A stretch of 64,000 nucleotides of DNA from Acidobacteriota bacterium (GCA_021780315.1 JAJXYY010000024.1:1-64000), one strand, 5' to 3'. Numbered from the stretch's first letter, positions 9,734 to 19,192 are shown. A program made the numbers and translations. The notes: generated from the letters alone by a model not told the origin.

Positions 9734-11352
9734 TAGTGTGTTCCTCCGCGAGTGAAGGTGAGAGCCATGTTGAGGGGTACGACGGAGACGAAGAAGAGGT
9801 AGCGAGCGAGCAGGATTCCGAGGGTGGCTGCGACGCAGGCGAGGACGGGATTGCCGACGATGGTGAGGACGGTGGTGGCAGCGACGAGTCCGAAGCAGGC
9901 GATGAGTGCGGCGCGGAGGTCGGGCAGGTTGAGCAAGGTGGCTGATGCACGCTGCTCAAAGAGTGGTGAACGATGGAGACGGACGAGGCGGGTGATTTGG
10001 TTGGTGAGCCAGAGAAGAGTGGCTATGGCTACGGGCCAGGTGGAGTTGTGCTGGGAGGTCGCCGTGGTGAACTGCCACAGGAGTGGGAGATGGGTGATGA
10101 GGGCTTCGATGACGCTGCTGAGGACGGGGTGCAGCGTGGTGCCGAGGAGCAGGGCACTGAGGAGGAAGTCGATAGGAGTGTGGAGCATGTTCCAGGAGGG
10201 TCGAGCGGGAACCAGATAGATGTATGCGCTGGCCAGGATTCCGGCGATGCCGAGCAGGGTGGCGAGGGTACCGAGGGAGTTCTGCAGTACGGAGTTGGTG
10301 GCGAGGGGTTGGAGGCGCTGGAGCGCGGGGATGGGGAGAATGCCAGCCCATGCGATGAGGGTAGCGGTGGTGAGGGTGAGGAAGAAGAGACCGAAGAGGA
10401 GGACCTCGCGGCTGAGCCAAGAGCGCTTCCACATTTTGAGGGCCCGCCAGGCATAGGCAGGGCGGCCAAGATGGAAGACGGATATGTTGAGAGCGACGGC
10501 GGTGATGCCGAGGAGCAGGGTGAGGAACAGCGGAGATGCTGTGTGGCTGAGGAGGGTTACGGCGAGGGCTCCGGTGACGGCCTGCATGAGGGTGGTCATG
10601 AAGACGAGCGAGAGATGCGCGTGCTCGGGACGGATACGTCCGGTATCGACGCGCTCTAGTTGCGCAGAGGACTGGGAGGGCAGGGTGATACGGGTGGTGG
10701 AGATGGTGTGTCCGGCGGCGGGCATGCCGGGGGATTCTGCGGCGGCGTAGTCGACGCGCCATGCGGTCATGTTGACGACTTCGATCTCGATGGCGGCTTC
10801 GGGGCAGGCGTTGACGCAGGCGGGTTCGAGACCATCGGTGAGGCGGCCGTGGCACATATCGCATTTGCCGACGACGCCGCGCTCGGGGTTGAACTGGGGG
10901 ACGGAGTAGGGGCAGTTCCAGACACAGTACTGGCAGCCGATGCAGGCGTCGGCGGAGTGGAGGACGATGCCGGTGACGGGGTCTTTGGTGTAGGCGTCGA
11001 CGGGGCAGCCTTTGACGCACTCGGCATCGAGACAGTGGTTGCAACCCATGGAGAGATAGTGCCGCTGGGTGTCGGGGTAGGAGCCACCTTCGATCTCGCC
11101 GATGCGTCGCCAGCGGATGTCGGTGGGGTTACCGTTCTGCTCGTTGCAGGCGATCTCGCAGGAGCGGCAGCCGATGCACTTGGTCATGTTGAAGTGGAAG
11201 CGGAACTGCTCGTCGGGCAGGAGGGCGCGCTGGGGGATGAGGGAGTCTACTATCTGTGGACCGAAGGAAGGTTTGCCGAGATCATCGAGGGTCATGCGAA
11301 CGAGAGAGCCATCGCTACCGGCGAGTGCGCGATCATGAAGTGGAAGGGACAC
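9733..11352 (-). CDS. Fused DmsB-like 4Fe-4S ferredoxin / DmsC-like membrane anchor subunit
   Basis: CIGCRSCEIACNEQN, CNHCLDAECVKGCP, CIGCQYCVWNCPY, CDMCHGR cluster motifs followed by about 8 TM helices. Confidence 0.85.
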   Translation of the reverse strand: MSLPLHDRALAGSDGSLVRMTLDDLGKPSFGPQIVDSLIPQRALLPDEQFRFHFNMTKCIGCRSCEIACNEQNGNPTDIRWRRIGEIEGGSYPDTQRHYLSMGCNHCLDAECVKGCPVDAYTKDPVTGIVLHSADACIGCQYCVWNCPYSVPQFNPERGVVGKCDMCHGRLTDGLEPACVNACPEAAIEIEVVNMTAWRVDYAAAESPGMPAAGHTISTTRITLPSQSSAQLERVDTGRIRPEHAHLSLVFMTTLMQAVTGALAVTLLSHTASPLFLTLLLGITAVALNISVFHLGRPAYAWRALKMWKRSWLSREVLLFGLFFLTLTTATLIAWAGILPIPALQRLQPLATNSVLQNSLGTLATLLGIAGILASAYIYLVPARPSWNMLHTPIDFLLSALLLGTTLHPVLSSVIEALITHLPLLWQFTTATSQHNSTWPVAIATLLWLTNQITRLVRLHRSPLFEQRASATLLNLPDLRAALIACFGLVAATTVLTIVGNPVLACVAATLGILLARYLFFVSVVPLNMALTFTRGGTH

Positions 11353-11425
11353 TGGACTCTCCTTTCGTTGGTGGGGCTACTGACCGTGGTGGTGGCTGAT
11401 CCGGGTTGCGTGGGACTGATCGGAG

Positions 11426-13222
11426 TTAGTAGACGTCGCGGTGATAGCGGTGCTGCTCCTTGAGGGAGTTGACGTACTCGCTGGCTGCGGCGGGGTCGAG
11501 GTGGCCTTGCTGCTCGACGATGCGGTGGAGGGTGGCATCGACGTCCTTGGCCATGCGGGCAGCGTCTCCGCAGACGTAGATGCTGGCACCTTCCTGAAGC
11601 CATTTCCAGAAGTGGGAGGCTTTTTCGAGCATCTTGTCCTGCACGTAGACCTTGTGCTCCTGGTCGCGGGAGAAGGCCAGGTCGAGGCGGGTGAGGTGTT
11701 GGTCGGTGACCATGGACTCGAGTTCATCGCGGTAGAGGAAGTCGGTGGTGGCGGAGCGCTCGCCGAAGAAGAGCCAGTTGCGGCCAGTTGCGGCGAGGGC
11801 GCGGCGCTCGTGAAGAAAGGAACGGAAGGGAGCGATGCCGGTGCCGGGACCGATCATGATGATGGGGGCGTCGGACTGTTTGGGTAGGCGGAATTTCTTG
11901 TTTGGTTGGATATAAATGGGCAGCGATTGCCCGGTGGGGGTGCGATCAGCGAAGAGGGTGGAGCAGACACCGCCGCGTTCGCGGTTGTGCGAGCGATAAC
12001 GGACGACGGCGACGGTGGTGTGGATTTCGCCTGCGTGCGCGACGGGACTGGAGGAGATGGAGTAGAGGCGCGGGGTGAGTTTGGGCAGCATGGCGACGAG
12101 GTCAGCGGGATCGTGGAGGACGCCAGGGTAATCGAGGAGGAGGTCAATGAGACCACGGTCCGAGGTGTAGGCGTCGAGGTGGGATTGCTGCTCCGGGATG
12201 AGGAGACCAAAGAGAGTGTGGCACTGGCCGATAGTGGCGTAAGCCTCAATCATTTTGCGAGTGAGACGGGTTATCTGGAGATGATTGAGGAGGGCATCGT
12301 GAAGGGTTGTTGCTCCGACCTTCAAGAGTTGCACAGGAGCGGAGCCGCTGAAGTTGAGCTTGTGCAGGATCTCCTCGACGAGGCGTGGATCATTCTGGGG
12401 GATGACGCCACAGGCATCTCCGGCCTCGTAGTGGATGGCGGAGTCCTGAATAGAGAAGGCCATGTGCAGGGTGAGTTTGCTGGAGACGTCGAGGGTGAGA
12501 GGACGCTTGTCGACGAGGGGTGCGAGGAAGGGATTTTCGCGATTGTGCAGGGGGGCGCTGGTGTTTGCACGGGCGGCGATGGGCAGGCTTGTGGCGATGG
12601 GGGTGGACGCGGGACGGGAGGCACGAGGAGCTACGATCTCATTGAGCTTGCCGAAGAGGGTGGACTTCCAGGTGGCGAGCGGGAGATCGAGATCGATGTC
12701 GCAGTCAACGCGGTCGGCGATGCGGGTGGCACCGAGGGCGGTGAGTTTATTGTCGAGGTCGACACCGAACTTGCAGAAGTGCTCGTAGTTGGAGTCTCCC
12801 AGGGCGAGGACCGCGTAGGAGAGGTTCTCGTAGCGGGGAAAGTGCTCGAGGCAGAGTTGCTCGTAAAAGGGCTGAACTGCGTCGGGAGCGTCGCCCTCGC
12901 CGTAGGTGCTGGCGATAAGGATGGCGTAACGCTCTGCGGCCAGGGCTGCGGGGGTATAGCCTTCGAGCGAGAGCAGGGAGGCGACGTGTCCTTTGGCTTT
13001 GAGCTCTTTGGCGAGCTTGCGGGCGATGCCTTCGGCGGTACCGGACTGCGAGGCGTAGAGTACGGCAATCTTGAGCGTGGGTGGTGCTTCCGGCGCAATT
13101 GCAGGTACGGCGGAGGAGTAGACACCGGCGAGGAACCCGTTGAGCCAGGCACGCTGGTCATCGGAGAAGGGTGCGTTGTCGGGGATGAAGGGCACGAGTG
13201 TGGGCTGGGGCGTGGAGGTCAT
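11426..13222 (-). CDS. Sulfite-reductase-type flavoprotein (CysJ-like; flavodoxin + FAD/NADPH domains)
   Basis: Flavodoxin YASQSGTAEGIARKLAKEL; FAD/NADPH domain RLYSISSSP, GPGTGIAPFRSFLHER; start placed at MTSTPQPTLV, overlapping the upstream stop. Confidence 0.85.
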   Translation of the reverse strand: MTSTPQPTLVPFIPDNAPFSDDQRAWLNGFLAGVYSSAVPAIAPEAPPTLKIAVLYASQSGTAEGIARKLAKELKAKGHVASLLSLEGYTPAALAAERYAILIASTYGEGDAPDAVQPFYEQLCLEHFPRYENLSYAVLALGDSNYEHFCKFGVDLDNKLTALGATRIADRVDCDIDLDLPLATWKSTLFGKLNEIVAPRASRPASTPIATSLPIAARANTSAPLHNRENPFLAPLVDKRPLTLDVSSKLTLHMAFSIQDSAIHYEAGDACGVIPQNDPRLVEEILHKLNFSGSAPVQLLKVGATTLHDALLNHLQITRLTRKMIEAYATIGQCHTLFGLLIPEQQSHLDAYTSDRGLIDLLLDYPGVLHDPADLVAMLPKLTPRLYSISSSPVAHAGEIHTTVAVVRYRSHNRERGGVCSTLFADRTPTGQSLPIYIQPNKKFRLPKQSDAPIIMIGPGTGIAPFRSFLHERRALAATGRNWLFFGERSATTDFLYRDELESMVTDQHLTRLDLAFSRDQEHKVYVQDKMLEKASHFWKWLQEGASIYVCGDAARMAKDVDATLHRIVEQQGHLDPAAASEYVNSLKEQHRYHRDVY

Positions 13223-13223
13223 G

Positions 13224-14987
13224 TCAGCGGGCCTCATGAGGAGAGCAGAATGATTTGAGTTGAGCGATGTCGTGGCGGCGGCTGAAGCTGAGGAACGACT
13301 CGTCTGGCAGGCGTTGGGTGGTGTAGGCGTGGAATAGCCGCTCCATGACAGGGGGTAGGTCTGCGAACTTGATGGCGGGGATGAGTTCGCGGGCGATGCT
13401 CTGATCCTGATCGGAGCCGCCGCCGATAACGACCTGGTAGCCTTCTTCGCCACCGATTTTGACGCCCATGAGGCCAAGGTCGCCGATGTAGTGCTGGGCG
13501 CAGGAGTGGCTGCAGCCGGTGACGTGGAGGTTTACGGGCTGGTCGATCGGGAAGCGTGCGTCGAGCAGGTTGGCGAGGGCAACGGCATGCTTTTTGGTAT
13601 CGCTGGCGGCGAAGCGACAACCCTGGTTGCCGGTGCAGGCTACGGTGCCGCGGAGCACGGCGCCGGCGGTGATGTTGAGGCCGGCGTCAATGACGGCTAG
13701 TTGCGCGGCTGCGAGGTGCTCGGTTGGGATGTTGGGGATGATGATGTTTTGCCAGACGGTGAGGCGAAGTTCGCTGGAGCCGAAGCGGTCGGCGATGTCG
13801 GCGAGGGCAAGCATTTGGGCGACAGGGAGTTGCCCGACAGGGATCGAGATGCCGATGTAGTGCAAGCCGGACTGGGATTGCGGATGAACGCCGAGGTGAG
13901 CGGCTCGGTCGATGTGGTTGCGCGGTTCGCAGTCTGCGAGGGGGAAACGGATGAGGGGAAAGTCGAGTCGGCTTTCGGTTTCGGCGAGAAAGCGTTCTAC
14001 ACCCCAGCGATCGACGAGGTACTTGAGGCGGGCTTTTTTCCGGTCGGTGCGGTCGCCGTTCTCGGAGAAGACACGGATCATGGCGGCGGTGACGGCTACG
14101 GTCTGGTCGGGGCGGAGGAGCAGGCCGCAGTCGGACGCGAACTGCTTGTGGCCGGTGATGCCGCAGAGGAGGACGCGGAAGTAGATGCCGGCGGGGATGC
14201 CGTGACCTTCGTTGACGCGTACGGCGATGAAGCCGATGTCGTTGGTGTCGGCGACGACGCTGATGGCTCCGCCGTTGTCGAAGGCGACGTTGAACTTACG
14301 GGGGAGGCCAAAGAGATCGCGAGAGTTGAGGATGTAGAGGTTGAGGGCTTCGGCGAGGTGGGCGACGTCGTAAAGTTCGGTAGGGTCGATGCCAGTGATG
14401 GGGGAGGCGGTGATGTTGCGGATATTGTCTGCGCCGGCACCACGGGAGGACATGCCAAGGGCCTGAATTCGAGCGAGGACACGGATGATGTCCTTGGGCT
14501 GGAACTGACGGATCTGGAGGTTGCCGCGGGTTGTGATGTCGCAGCGTCCCGAGCCCCAGTCCTGGGCCATCTGGGCGAGGCCTCGCATCTGGTAGGACGT
14601 GAGTTGGCTGCCGGGGACGCGCATCCTTAGCATGAATGAGTCCTGCGTTGGGGCGACGTAGAAGAGACCATGGAACTTGAAGCGGAAGAGATCGTCGGGG
14701 GTGGGGGGCTTGTTTTCGCTGGCGTGGGCGAGGAGTTTGTCCCAGATATCGAGGGGGTTTTCTTCAAACTTCCAACGTTCTTCTTTACAGAGGTCGGAGA
14801 CGGGGGTGCCGAGGTATGTTTCGTCAGAAGCTTCGTCGGTGTTGCTGGGGAGCGTAGCGGGGGATTGATTTTCAGGAGCGGCAACTGTCGGGAGAGCGAC
14901 CCGGTGAGCAACCCCTGCGAAGAAGCCCTGGAGGTACTGCTTCTGCTGTGAGTCGAAGTCGGCGTAGGTGGTGGATTGCGAATTCAT
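13224..14987 (-). CDS. nirA: Siroheme/4Fe-4S nitrite or sulfite reductase (NirA/CysI family)
   Basis: TGNQGCRFA and TGCSHSCAQHYIGDLGLMG siroheme/FeS cysteine motifs; two NIR_SIR half domains. Confidence 0.85.
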   Translation of the reverse strand: MNSQSTTYADFDSQQKQYLQGFFAGVAHRVALPTVAAPENQSPATLPSNTDEASDETYLGTPVSDLCKEERWKFEENPLDIWDKLLAHASENKPPTPDDLFRFKFHGLFYVAPTQDSFMLRMRVPGSQLTSYQMRGLAQMAQDWGSGRCDITTRGNLQIRQFQPKDIIRVLARIQALGMSSRGAGADNIRNITASPITGIDPTELYDVAHLAEALNLYILNSRDLFGLPRKFNVAFDNGGAISVVADTNDIGFIAVRVNEGHGIPAGIYFRVLLCGITGHKQFASDCGLLLRPDQTVAVTAAMIRVFSENGDRTDRKKARLKYLVDRWGVERFLAETESRLDFPLIRFPLADCEPRNHIDRAAHLGVHPQSQSGLHYIGISIPVGQLPVAQMLALADIADRFGSSELRLTVWQNIIIPNIPTEHLAAAQLAVIDAGLNITAGAVLRGTVACTGNQGCRFAASDTKKHAVALANLLDARFPIDQPVNLHVTGCSHSCAQHYIGDLGLMGVKIGGEEGYQVVIGGGSDQDQSIARELIPAIKFADLPPVMERLFHAYTTQRLPDESFLSFSRRHDIAQLKSFCSPHEAR

Positions 14988-15718
14988 GCGGAAGATCCTC
15001 TTGGGAAAGCTTCAGAAGACTGAAGGTTGCCGTAAAGTTCGTGAACGCGTGGTGCGATGCTGGAGCAGCAAAGCCGACCATGCAGGGCCAGATCGGACAT
15101 CGATATCCTTGATGGAGTTCAAGGCGATGGATTCAGGGCTCTTCGCGGAGCATGAACTGTGATGTGTGAGGAAGTTGCCCGCTCCACGGCATGGTGAGGG
15201 GCGTGTCAGAGAGGCGTTATACGTGCCTACTATGGAGCAACTATAACCTTGTCAGGATGCATGGCAAATCGGAATAGAAAAAAGCTATACGGCGTATTGG
15301 GGGAAATGAATATGCAGTGCGTCAAGCGGGTTTCGGGTCATAAAAAGGTTGCGTGGCACCTGTGCGCATGTTACAAACGCGTTACTGCTACGACCAAGCC
15401 ACGACACCTTGACGTGTCATAATCTGCACGTTGGCAGAGCGTCCGCCTGAAGATCTTGTGGATGTTTCCGCTGATGTTGAGCCTGGCCCTGATAGCCTGG
15501 CATACACCTCCCAATAGTTACTGAAGCAGCATCCTGCTGGCAAGATGACGGTTACACCATGGTGTCTCTGTCGCTTGTTTGCGGATTTGTTGGTATCGAG
15601 TCCCTCGCTGGTTGCAGGAGATTTTCATCCATTCGGTGGATTCGACTCTTCATGGATTCCTGTAGGTTCGGTGTCGAACACCAACACAATTGAAAGTTAC
15701 TTTTTCCCCTGGAGAATT

Positions 15719-17206
15719 ATGAGAGTTTTTGTCGCCTCGCTATTTTTGACTACAGTTGCTTCGCTGGGACAAACGTCAGTTCCGTCTGCTCCCAAGCCTG
15801 CTGTAACGGGCAAATTGCCGTTTAGCGTGAGTGTGTACGACCGGACGCGTGTGGATACATGGCAGTGGTTTGCGGCGCCTCCGGAGACGGAGACGTACGG
15901 TTATGTCGAGTCGCTGGTGCGGCTGGGGATAGCGCAGCGGATCAAGCATGTGGACTGGCAGTTGGAGTTGTCGCAACCAGCGATGCTGGCGCTGCCGAGT
16001 GCGTCGATCTCACCGGTTGCCGCACAGGGACAGTTGGGGCTGGGAGGCACGTACTATGCCTCGAACGGGAACAACTCGTATCCTGCCGCGGCTTCGCTGA
16101 AGCAGGGATTTGTGCGGTACCACTTTCCGGGCGAGGACAAGTCGGTACGGTTGGGACGGTTTGAGTTCTTTGATGGTCAGGAGTTACAGCCGAAGAATGT
16201 TGCGATGAGTTGGTTGCAGACAAACCGGATTGCACAACGGTTGATCGGCAACTTTGGATTTTCCAATGCGCAGCGGAGTTTTGATGGAATCGACGCACAC
16301 TACGGTGGTAGCGACTGGGATGTCACTGGGATGGCGGCAAGGGCTGATCAGGGTGTGTTCAACATGAATGCAAATCCAGAGCTGAACGTGGATTTGCAGT
16401 ATCTGGCGTTGAGCCGGTTTGAATTAAAGCGGCATTTGCTGTGGCGTGTTTTTGGAATTGGATACCATGACGGTCGGACGGGAGTTTTAAAGACGGACAA
16501 TCGTCCATTGGCAGTGCGCACCGCAGACCATCACAATATTCGTGTGGGCAGCTACGGCGGGGATGTGTTGACTGTGGCACCTGCAGGTCGCGGGCAGTTT
16601 GATTTTCTGGCCTGGGGCGTATTGCAGAATGGCAACTGGGGCGTTCAGCATCATAGCGCGGGAGCGGTGGCGGTTGAAGGTGGGTACCAGTTTACTAAGG
16701 TCGCTTCGCAGCCGTGGGTACGTGGCGGATTCTATCGTGGGACGGGCGATAACAACCCGAATGACGATCAACACAATACGTTCTTCCAGGTGGCTCCGAC
16801 TCCTCGTGTGTATGCGCGGTTTCCATTCTTCAATTTGATGAACAACAAAGACCAGTTCGTCCAAGTGATTGATAAACCGACCAAGAAGCTTGAGTTGCGT
16901 GGCGATCTGCACTGGTTGCAACTGACCTCTGCCAACGATCTTTGGTACCAAGGCGGTGGTGCATTCGACAACAAGGTATTTGGCTTTGTGGGTCGGCCGG
17001 CGAATAGCCACTCGAGCTTTATTTCGTTGGCGGACATTAGCGCGGACTGGCAGGCTACTCATACTCTGGCGTTGAACTTTTACTATGGCCATGCGTGGGG
17101 AAAGTCGGTAGTACGCTCAATTTATCCGACCGGTAGTACAACCCAGTTTGGGTATGTTGAGATGGTTTACCGGTGGGGTGCTGCACAAAGGGCAGCGAGC
17201 AAGTAG
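15719..17206 (+). CDS. Alginate-export-domain outer membrane porin-like protein
   Basis: Signal peptide MRVFVASLFLTTVASLGQ; beta-barrel sequence resembling the alginate_exp family; YGHAWGKSVV...YVEMVYRW C-terminus. Confidence 0.75.
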   Translation: MRVFVASLFLTTVASLGQTSVPSAPKPAVTGKLPFSVSVYDRTRVDTWQWFAAPPETETYGYVESLVRLGIAQRIKHVDWQLELSQPAMLALPSASISPVAAQGQLGLGGTYYASNGNNSYPAAASLKQGFVRYHFPGEDKSVRLGRFEFFDGQELQPKNVAMSWLQTNRIAQRLIGNFGFSNAQRSFDGIDAHYGGSDWDVTGMAARADQGVFNMNANPELNVDLQYLALSRFELKRHLLWRVFGIGYHDGRTGVLKTDNRPLAVRTADHHNIRVGSYGGDVLTVAPAGRGQFDFLAWGVLQNGNWGVQHHSAGAVAVEGGYQFTKVASQPWVRGGFYRGTGDNNPNDDQHNTFFQVAPTPRVYARFPFFNLMNNKDQFVQVIDKPTKKLELRGDLHWLQLTSANDLWYQGGGAFDNKVFGFVGRPANSHSSFISLADISADWQATHTLALNFYYGHAWGKSVVRSIYPTGSTTQFGYVEMVYRWGAAQRAASK

Positions 17207-17266
17207 GCGGAGTGGCGGCGAATATGTTGTTGAATTAGATGTTTTTGCGCAGGCTGTGCGGCGCGT

Positions 17267-17296
17267 CAGAACCGGTACTGCAAGGTGCCGGTTCTG
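17267..17296. other. Perfect-stem hairpin (12 bp, one G-T wobble, 6-nt loop) without U-tract
   Basis: CAGAACCGGTAC-tgcaag-GTGCCGGTTCTG between porin stop and HemD-GAF-ANTAR start. Confidence 0.8.
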
Positions 17297-17509
17297 TCGT
17301 GCGTCCAGCGGCAATGAAGTGTGGGTTGGGCGAGACGATTTTGTCTGGAGCGCACTTAGCCGCTAGTATCGTGAACAACAGATGAATCGACAGATGCCTG
17401 GGATTGATTGGAAGTGCAACAGGGACGACTGCAGAGCAGGTTTGGCTGCTGTCCGAATAGATTGCGCGCTGAGATTTGACGTTTTATAGATTGTCTTTTG
17501 GGAGAATGT

Positions 17510-19192
17510 ATGGCTCACGCGAGCTTCGACGGACTACGAGTTTTGTCACTGGAGTCACGTCGAGCAAAAGAAGTTGCGAAGTTAATTCGCACATATGGCG
17601 GAGAGGCCTTTGTTGTGCCTTCAATGCGTGAGGTTGGGCTGGAGTCGAATCATCAGGCGTTAGAGTTTTCGGATCGTTTAGTGGCTGGTGATTTTGATCT
17701 GGTACTTTTTTTTACGGGTGTTGGGGTGCGTGCGTTGGTGGACATAGCCGCGACGCGACATCCGCGGGAAGAGTTTCTGGATGCGTTGCGCAAAGTTAAG
17801 GTCGGTGCACGCGGACCGAAGCCTGTGGCGGCGTTGCGGGAGTTGAAGATTCCAGTGACGGCGACGGCATCGGAACCTGCGACCTGGCGCGAGATGATGG
17901 CGGCGTTGGAGATGGAGTTTGGAAGTTCTCTGAGCGAGTTTCGGGTGGCCGTGCAGGAGTATGGGGCTTCGAATCCCGAGTTTTTAGCGGAGTTGACGGA
18001 CCGTTGTGCCGAAGTGACGAAGGTTCCGGTGTACCAGTGGGCGTTGCCTGAAGACCTTCGTCCGCTGCGGGAGTGTGTTCTGGGAATTGCGAACGGTAGC
18101 ATCGATGTGGTGCTGTTTATGACGGCGGTGCAGGTGATCCATCTATTTCAGGTTGCGGAAGAGATGGGGTTTCGGGAGGAGTTGCGAGCGGGGTTGTTGT
18201 CCACTGTGGTGGTGTCCATTGGTCCGACGACCACGGAGGAGTTGGCGCAGTATCAGATTGTCCCTGATTTTGAGCCTTCGAGGCCGAAGATGGGTTTTAT
18301 CGTGAATGAAGCGGCCCAGTACTCGGCCAAGATATTGAAGGAGAAGCGAAGTGGGATTGCGAGTATTGCAATCAAGCCTGCGGCTACGACGACGTTGAAT
18401 GTGACTGCGGCCAAGAGTGCCAGAGGCGTTCCGCGGGTGGCTGCTTCTTCGCCGACGATGGCTGGTTTCCGGGATGGGCTGACGTCGATCGATTTTCTGC
18501 ATGAGGTGAGCAGCCGGATTGCTGCGGCTGACTCGTTTCACGTAGTGCTGGCCAGCATTGTCGATTTTGTGACGACTGTGATCCCTTGTGATTCATGTTT
18601 TATCTATGTGCAGGAGCATGACAAGCTCGTGCTGCGCGCGTCGAAGAATCCGCATGCGGATCTAGTGGATCAGTTGGGCGTGCAGGTTGGGCAGGGAATC
18701 ACTGGCTGGGTTGCCGAGCATCGTGAGCCTGTGGCGATTGCTTCTGGTGCGTCGAATGATTCTCGGTTTGTGATCTTTCGAAATTTACCAGAGGACCATT
18801 TTGAGGCGATTCTGTGTACGCCGATTCTGTGTGCGAACCGCGTGGTTGGGGTGATCAATCTACAGCATCGGTTGACCTATGCGCATACGTCGGAGCAGGT
18901 ACGCTTGCTGTCGATGTTGGGATTTCTGGTGGGTGCGGAGATTGAACGCACGCGACTGGAGACGGAAAACGTGCAGTTGGCAGGCCGCTTGGAGGCACGC
19001 AAGGTGCTGGATCGGGCGAAGGGAATTCTGCAGCGCGATCTGGGGATCAGCGAGGAGGAGGCGTATCGCACGATGCAGCGGGAGAGCCGGCAGCGGCGCA
19101 AGTCGATGCGTGAGATTGCAGATGCGATTGTGCTGGGGGATGACCTAAAGAAGGGGCAGCAGGATGATGAGCACAAGCGTGCTCGCGTGTAA
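17510..19192 (+). CDS. HemD-like (uroporphyrinogen-III synthase) - GAF - ANTAR fusion regulator
   Basis: N-terminal HemD fold (LSLESRRAKEVAKLIRTYGGEAFVVPSMRE...LVLFFTGVGVRALVD); GAF (ITGWVAEHREPVAIASG...AILCTPILCANRVVGVINLQH); ANTAR (RLEARKVLDRAKGILQRDLGISEEEAYRTMQRESRQRRKSMREIADAIV). Confidence 0.9.
   Translation: MAHASFDGLRVLSLESRRAKEVAKLIRTYGGEAFVVPSMREVGLESNHQALEFSDRLVAGDFDLVLFFTGVGVRALVDIAATRHPREEFLDALRKVKVGARGPKPVAALRELKIPVTATASEPATWREMMAALEMEFGSSLSEFRVAVQEYGASNPEFLAELTDRCAEVTKVPVYQWALPEDLRPLRECVLGIANGSIDVVLFMTAVQVIHLFQVAEEMGFREELRAGLLSTVVVSIGPTTTEELAQYQIVPDFEPSRPKMGFIVNEAAQYSAKILKEKRSGIASIAIKPAATTTLNVTAAKSARGVPRVAASSPTMAGFRDGLTSIDFLHEVSSRIAAADSFHVVLASIVDFVTTVIPCDSCFIYVQEHDKLVLRASKNPHADLVDQLGVQVGQGITGWVAEHREPVAIASGASNDSRFVIFRNLPEDHFEAILCTPILCANRVVGVINLQHRLTYAHTSEQVRLLSMLGFLVGAEIERTRLETENVQLAGRLEARKVLDRAKGILQRDLGISEEEAYRTMQRESRQRRKSMREIADAIVLGDDLKKGQQDDEHKRARV

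Noticed and set aside
11426-13477. N-terminal 85 aa of the flavoprotein ORF as given in the track
   Set aside because: Upstream extension overlaps nirA and is Ser-rich shadow sequence; true start is MTSTPQPTLV, coupled to the nirA stop.
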